From JAHCHG01 sp965214585 (GTDB lineage: Bacteria > Acidobacteriota > Blastocatellia > Pyrinomonadales > Pyrinomonadaceae), in the NCBI GenBank assembly GCA_965214585.1, contig OZ243957.1, positions 2,852,001 to 2,916,000 on the forward strand: a stretch of DNA of 64,000 nt, in the 5' to 3' direction. A program made the position numbers and the translations under genes. The notes under the pieces were generated by a model. The model saw nothing but the letters and a program-made list of their open reading frames with translations, had not been told where the DNA came from and did not search any database. Below are positions 60,614 to 64,000 of the stretch, in pieces; positions within the stretch are counted from its first letter, which is position 1; every line of letters begins with the position of its first letter.

Positions 60614-60850
60614 TTAAATCATAATTTCGTAGTCTTCGTCTGGTGAAAATTCGAGTATATCATTTGGAGTGCATTTTAGGGCATTGCAGGTTGTATTTAG
60701 TGTTTTGATGTCAATTCTTTGCCAGTTGCCTTCGTAAATTCTGTAAGCCATACTGATTGAAAAGCCCGAAATTTTTTGAAATTGGTAAGCATTTTCGATT
60801 CCCTGTTTTTGAGCAATTTCCTGAATTTTAATTTCTATTATTCGGTTAAT
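60614..60850 (-). CDS. XRE-family HTH regulator with ATT in place of the start codon
   Basis: Open frame of 78 codons bounded by TAA at 60851-60853: NRIIEIKIQEIAQKQGI, NAYQFQKISGFSISMAYRIY, EGNWQRIDIKTLNTTCNALK, CTPNDILEF. This is a complete small Cro/CI-type HTH as found in phages and plasmids, but the only codon able to start it is ATT at 60848-60850 (no ATG, GTG or TTG). Either an ATT start, or a G-to-T change has silenced it. Divergent to the Dam gene. Confidence 0.7.
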   Translation of the reverse strand: MNRIIEIKIQEIAQKQGIENAYQFQKISGFSISMAYRIYEGNWQRIDIKTLNTTCNALKCTPNDILEFSPDEDYEIMI

Positions 60851-61018
60851 TTAACTAAGAAATTAACGTTGGATAATACCACTTCTGGAAGTATTAAAAT
60901 AAATTTCTAGTAATACTCGAAAAGGGATTGTTTAACATTTCAGAATCTGCTACATTCTGCATCGTTGAGAACTCACAGCCAACAAATTCAACTCAGTTCT
61001 CAAAAAAAACAAAATAAA

Positions 61019-61819
61019 ATGAGTATAAAACACCCTGTTTTGAAATATTACGGGAGCAAGTTTCGGCTTGCTCAATGGATAATCAGTTTTTTCCCGGCAC
61101 ATCGGCATTATGTCGAGCCGTTTGGCGGCGCGGCGAATGTTTTGCTTGTCAAAGAACCCTCTGTTTTAGAAACTTACAATGATCTGAACGATCTGATTTT
61201 TAACTTCTTTCGAGTTTTGCGCGATAGACCGAAAGAGTTAATCGAAAAAATAAAGCTAACGCCTTGGTCGAGGCGTGAATATCAATACTGCATTGAAGAA
61301 AAAGATGTTGACGATCCGATTGAGATGGCGCGGCGATTGTTTTTCCGGCTTTGGATGAGCTATCAAAGTGCGATGCTCGTTTCAAAAGGCAACTGGAGGC
61401 GGCATAAGAACGGCAGGCGTTCGGTTTTGTCGGATATTCGCATAGATAATCTTGTCGAAGCGTCAAAGCGACTGCAAAAGGTGCAAATCGAGCATCGTAA
61501 CGCCTTGCAATTGATTCAGGAATTCGATTCGCCGGACACATTGTTTTACTTGGACCCGCCGTATATCGGTTCGACCAGAGTTGCCAAGAAGTCATATTCG
61601 CACGAAATGACCGATCAGCAGCATCGGGAGTTTGCGGAAATTCTTTATAAAGTGAAAGGATTTGTAATTTTGAGTGGTTATCCATCAGAAATTTATGCCG
61701 AATTGTTTGAGTCGAAAGGTTGGAGAAGATTTGATAAATCGGCAGTAATAATGAGTGGCGGGAAGCGGACGGAATGCGTCTGGCTTTCACCGCGAACTGT
61801 CGAGGCTTTGAAAATTTAG
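61019..61819 (+). CDS. dam: DNA adenine methylase (phage type)
   Basis: 266 residues from ATG 61019 (the frame also opens at TTG 60965). Dam-family motifs: LKYYGSKFRLAQWIISFFPA with the SAM-binding region, YVEPFGGAANVLLVKEPS, and the catalytic LDPPYIG motif (DPPY) near residue 200. Methylates adenine in a short DNA sequence. In a phage or island context such genes counter restriction. Its stop overlaps the convergent HNH gene by 4 bp. Confidence 0.93.
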   Translation: MSIKHPVLKYYGSKFRLAQWIISFFPAHRHYVEPFGGAANVLLVKEPSVLETYNDLNDLIFNFFRVLRDRPKELIEKIKLTPWSRREYQYCIEEKDVDDPIEMARRLFFRLWMSYQSAMLVSKGNWRRHKNGRRSVLSDIRIDNLVEASKRLQKVQIEHRNALQLIQEFDSPDTLFYLDPPYIGSTRVAKKSYSHEMTDQQHREFAEILYKVKGFVILSGYPSEIYAELFESKGWRRFDKSAVIMSGGKRTECVWLSPRTVEALKI

Positions 61820-62175
61820 GTTTCGGCATATCTTTTGTCCCAATCGGCGAACCATAATTGCCCGGCTTCTTTGGCGCGGTTGCGGCGGCGGTTAAATTTA
61901 TGGCGTTCGATGTCATAACTCAAATGGCAAAAATTACAAAGCGCGGCGACGTGCGCGGGAATAGCGCATTTTGTTTTGCTGTGCTTTTCGCAGTCGCAGA
62001 TGTCGCCCATCGCATCAAGATGGGCGACGGTCAAGATAACTTTTGATCCTGTGATCGGATGCGGTTGATAGTTTTCGGCAAAACATTTTTCACAGCGATT
62101 TTCTGCGCGTTCAAAGCGGATGTGTCGGCTGAAATCGCGCCAATTTTCCGGGTATTTTTTGTAGTCTATCGGCAT
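61816..62175 (-). CDS. HNH endonuclease-like protein
   Basis: 119 residues. Two zinc-binding Cys pairs (CEKCF, CNFCHLSYD) flanking VAHLDAMGDICDCEKHSK, with LTVAHLD as the likely His-containing HNH core. Typical phage or mobile-island HNH nuclease. Same strand and tight spacing as the next three genes. Confidence 0.82.
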   Translation of the reverse strand: MPIDYKKYPENWRDFSRHIRFERAENRCEKCFAENYQPHPITGSKVILTVAHLDAMGDICDCEKHSKTKCAIPAHVAALCNFCHLSYDIERHKFNRRRNRAKEAGQLWFADWDKRYAET

Positions 62176-62367
62176 CTACTTTTTGTTTCGGCGAAGTGCT
62201 TTTATTGCGGCACGAATCGGAATACACAATGATTCGGAAACGGCATTATCCGAATCAATGTAATCTTTGGTCGTATCGTCAAACCAATTCGGGTAAATTT
62301 CATCAAGAGTTGTCTTTAACTCGGAAATCTCGTTTTGTAATTTTTCTAATATTTTTGTGTCGTTCAT
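62176..62367 (-). CDS. Small hypothetical protein
   Basis: 63 residues, mainly charged helix (ILEKLQNEISELKTTLDEIY) with a conserved-looking IPIRAAIKALRR end. Its stop directly abuts the HNH start. No family recognised. Confidence 0.6.
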   Translation of the reverse strand: MNDTKILEKLQNEISELKTTLDEIYPNWFDDTTKDYIDSDNAVSESLCIPIRAAIKALRRNKK

Positions 62368-62375
62368 AATTTTGA

Positions 62376-63056
62376 TTATAGTGCAAAAAGAGTTAGTTCG
62401 GGCAAGCCGAATTTTCTATAACATTTTCGGATCAAGATTTTTTGCATTACTTGATCGGTGATTTTGTATTTCGGATATTCGGCTTGTGCTTCGTTAATAA
62501 TTTTCTGACGTGCGGCATCGGTAAAGTCGGCGACGAGCGACAGGTCGAACTCGGAAGCGATTTCGGACAGGCGAGTTTCAATCTCGCCTGTATTTAATTG
62601 TTTTGAATTGATGTCGTCAATCAGAATTATCAACTCGCTTCTGACTTTGGAGATGGCGGCGCACATAAGGTCTGACAGCGTATTTTCTCGGAAATAATTG
62701 CAGTCGAAAAAAGGCAGCAGATTATTTTCGATAAACACGGCGGAATCGTCTAAAATTAAAAAATCGTTCATATCATTTTCAGTTTTTTCGGTAGATTTGC
62801 CGATTTGAGATTTTGAAAAATCGGCAAATTCTCTTTCGACAGCTTGCGTAAAATACGAAAGCGAATTGATTTTATTCGGGCGTTTTTTTGCGGCAAAATT
62901 CTTTTGAACATCGTCCATCGCGCGAAGAACGATGCGAAGCGGAATGCCGGCGTTTTCCCAAGATTGAGCTAAAGCCCAATCGAGCGGACTCAAAAGTTTT
63001 GATTTTCCGTGAATACGGGAAAATTTGTTTTCGATTTCAGTTAGATAATTGCTCAT
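62376..63056 (-). CDS. Hypothetical phage-type protein
   Basis: 226 residues, helical, no clear domain. The first ~70 residues (LSPLDWALAQSWENAGIPLR, IVLRAMDDVQKNFAAKKRPN) resemble replication-accessory or DnaC/GP-type N-termini. Overlaps the exonuclease gene by one base at 63056, so they are coupled. Function unknown. Confidence 0.65.
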   Translation of the reverse strand: MSNYLTEIENKFSRIHGKSKLLSPLDWALAQSWENAGIPLRIVLRAMDDVQKNFAAKKRPNKINSLSYFTQAVEREFADFSKSQIGKSTEKTENDMNDFLILDDSAVFIENNLLPFFDCNYFRENTLSDLMCAAISKVRSELIILIDDINSKQLNTGEIETRLSEIASEFDLSLVADFTDAARQKIINEAQAEYPKYKITDQVMQKILIRKCYRKFGLPELTLFAL

Positions 63057-63625
63057 TACGGTCTCCTTAATCGCAGAATTTCGCCGGGACGAACCGGATT
63101 GTTGATACAGCCGAAACGAAGGATTTTGTCTAAAAGCATTTTGGTCAGACGGACATCGTTTAAGCAGTAATCAATTACGCGCGTGTAAAATCCGGTTTGC
63201 CAGAGAACCGGAGCGTCTGCGCCGCTTCCGGTTTTTCCAGCGTTGTTTGAAAAGTTCGCTTTGATAACATTGTCGAGAGAGCAGCCTTTTTGGAATGAAC
63301 CTAAAGCGGAGTAAATTTCGGCGAGAATGTCGTAGGATTTGCTGACGGGGATAACTACGTTGTTGGCTTTCAGAACGCTGTTATCAAAGCGAATGTTGTT
63401 AAAGCCGACTGCAACATCGTGGCTGTCGGCAAATTTTTGAAATTCGGGCAGTTCCTTTTCGCCGAACGTGCGGTAAGTGTCGGTTTGGTAGCAATACGCG
63501 CCGATCACCGTGATGCCCATATTTTGATAATCTTCCCATCCGTCGCAGTAAACAATTCCGCTCTTCTGCGCGGCTGGACTGCTCGGCGCGATTCCGTTTT
63601 TAATTTCTATGTCGTAAATGAACAT
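63056..63625 (-). CDS. RNase H-fold 3'-5' exonuclease-like protein
   Basis: 189 residues. DEDD-type pattern: FIYDIEI near the start (DxE), VGFNNIRFDNSVLKANN in the middle, and YCLNDVRLTKMLLDKIL at the end. Similar to phage DnaQ/YprB-like proofreading or repair exonucleases. Part of the phage-like cassette. Confidence 0.78.
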   Translation of the reverse strand: MFIYDIEIKNGIAPSSPAAQKSGIVYCDGWEDYQNMGITVIGAYCYQTDTYRTFGEKELPEFQKFADSHDVAVGFNNIRFDNSVLKANNVVIPVSKSYDILAEIYSALGSFQKGCSLDNVIKANFSNNAGKTGSGADAPVLWQTGFYTRVIDYCLNDVRLTKMLLDKILRFGCINNPVRPGEILRLRRP

Positions 63626-63637
63626 TATTTTTCCTCC

Positions 63638-64000
63638 CTATTTCAATAATTTGTTAGTGAGAGCTATATTATTGCCTGCCGATCTACCACTAAAATATGA
63701 TCTTCGGTCAATCTCAGGTTCTTCAAATTCTGTGTTGCCAGCTACTTTTATATTTTCATCAATCCATTGTTTGTTTTCATTCAAACGGTTTCCAAGATAA
63801 ACGAGGGCAACTGAATTTTTCGTATTTTCAATTTCTTCTTGGTTGATTTCAGAAAGTCTTTCGCAAACTGAAACAGCGAATCCATAAAGAAATGATTGTT
63901 CTTTTTTGTCATTACTACTGAAAAAATCTGGCTTGGACAATGAATGGAGTCCAAATGAAAAAGAATCAAGCATATCGCTTTCAATTTCTCGCAGTGATTT
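63638..64000 (-). CDS. DUF2786/DUF7168-like protein (partial, runs off the window)
   Basis: Open from the window edge to the stop at 63638, about 120 codons. The end SYFSGRSAGNNIALTNKLL resembles the RAGRAAGRxI-LN end of DUF2786-type proteins, preceded by FLYGFAVSVCERLSEIN. The ATG at 63973 is internal to the frame, so the gene continues beyond 64000. Common in phages and islands. Confidence 0.6.
   Translation of the reverse strand, partial: KSLREIESDMLDSFSFGLHSLSKPDFFSSNDKKEQSFLYGFAVSVCERLSEINQEEIENTKNSVALVYLGNRLNENKQWIDENIKVAGNTEFEEPEIDRRSYFSGRSAGNNIALTNKLLK

Noticed and set aside
63781..63984. Alternative minus-strand ORF near the window end
   Set aside because: Overlaps the DUF2786-like frame, which stays open to the edge and has recognisable sequence; this one has none.
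1..64000. CRISPR array
   Set aside because: No set of regularly spaced identical repeats of 23-40 bp with unique spacers; the tandem repeats seen have 7-9-nt units or two 49-bp copies.

Overview
The window is 64 kb of moderate-GC bacterial chromosome, most like Acidobacteriota (class Blastocatellia, Pyrinomonadaceae-like). That placement is inferred from gene content: CheB/CheR-PAS hybrid kinases, TPR tails of Ser/Thr kinases, TolB-type propellers, a Tes/Mss-like radical SAM protein, retropepsin-like and DUF5678 proteins, and much small repeat DNA. No rRNA is present to confirm it. Layout: 0.3-3.3 kb holds an SRPBCC membrane protein, a short-chain dehydrogenase and a GH1-like hydrolase. 3.5-8.4 kb is a minus-strand galactose/galactofuranose block (galK, galT, a small coupled ORF, UDP-galactopyranose mutase, a glycosyltransferase). 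8.5-18.3 kb is regulatory: a nonsense-interrupted small gene, a Crp/Fnr regulator, a PYP-like PAS protein, a degenerate receiver, then CheB, a CheB-CheR-PAS-histidine kinase and a NarL-type regulator, the last two separated by a four-helix-bundle gene wrapped in purine-rich octamer repeats. 18.4-24.6 kb is a graveyard of broken genes (antiporter, TPR, beta-helix, PP2C/TPR chimera) ending in an excisionase-like fragment and a deleted tyrosine recombinase beside tRNA-Pro(CGG), apparently the eroded end of an integrated element. 24.7-43.2 kb is housekeeping: DedA, alkylation repair, pcm, surE, rpsU, an HD-GYP regulator, the Tes/Mss-like radical SAM protein, a phosphohexomutase with an FtsB-like gene, an HDAC-like hydrolase, an MsbA-like ABC exporter, an RHH-DUF5678/aspartyl protease pair, CrtI, scpA/scpB, DinB and DUF2237. 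42.9-43.25 kb carries an ArsC-like gene with an in-frame TGA where the first cysteine of the redox motif belongs, a selenoprotein candidate. 43.8-60.5 kb has secreted and lipoproteins, an RTX/M91-type metallopeptidase, two duplicated VapBC-like pairs, hicAB after trpS, an M50 protease, an ATP-grasp protein, an HtrA-TPR protease, an EEP-family protein and a truncated TolB propeller. 60.6-64 kb is phage-like: XRE regulator, Dam methylase, HNH nuclease, DEDD exonuclease and a DUF2786-like C-terminus running off the edge. Non-coding DNA is the other theme. I see two identical 137-bp palindromic elements with TAA target duplications, two copies of a ~158-bp palindrome, several hairpin families, and at six loci heptamer or octamer tandem repeats arranged as inverted pairs and overlapping the stop codons of the neighbouring genes. 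Genes appear to use the ordinary code, with TAA, TAG and TGA all serving as stops.
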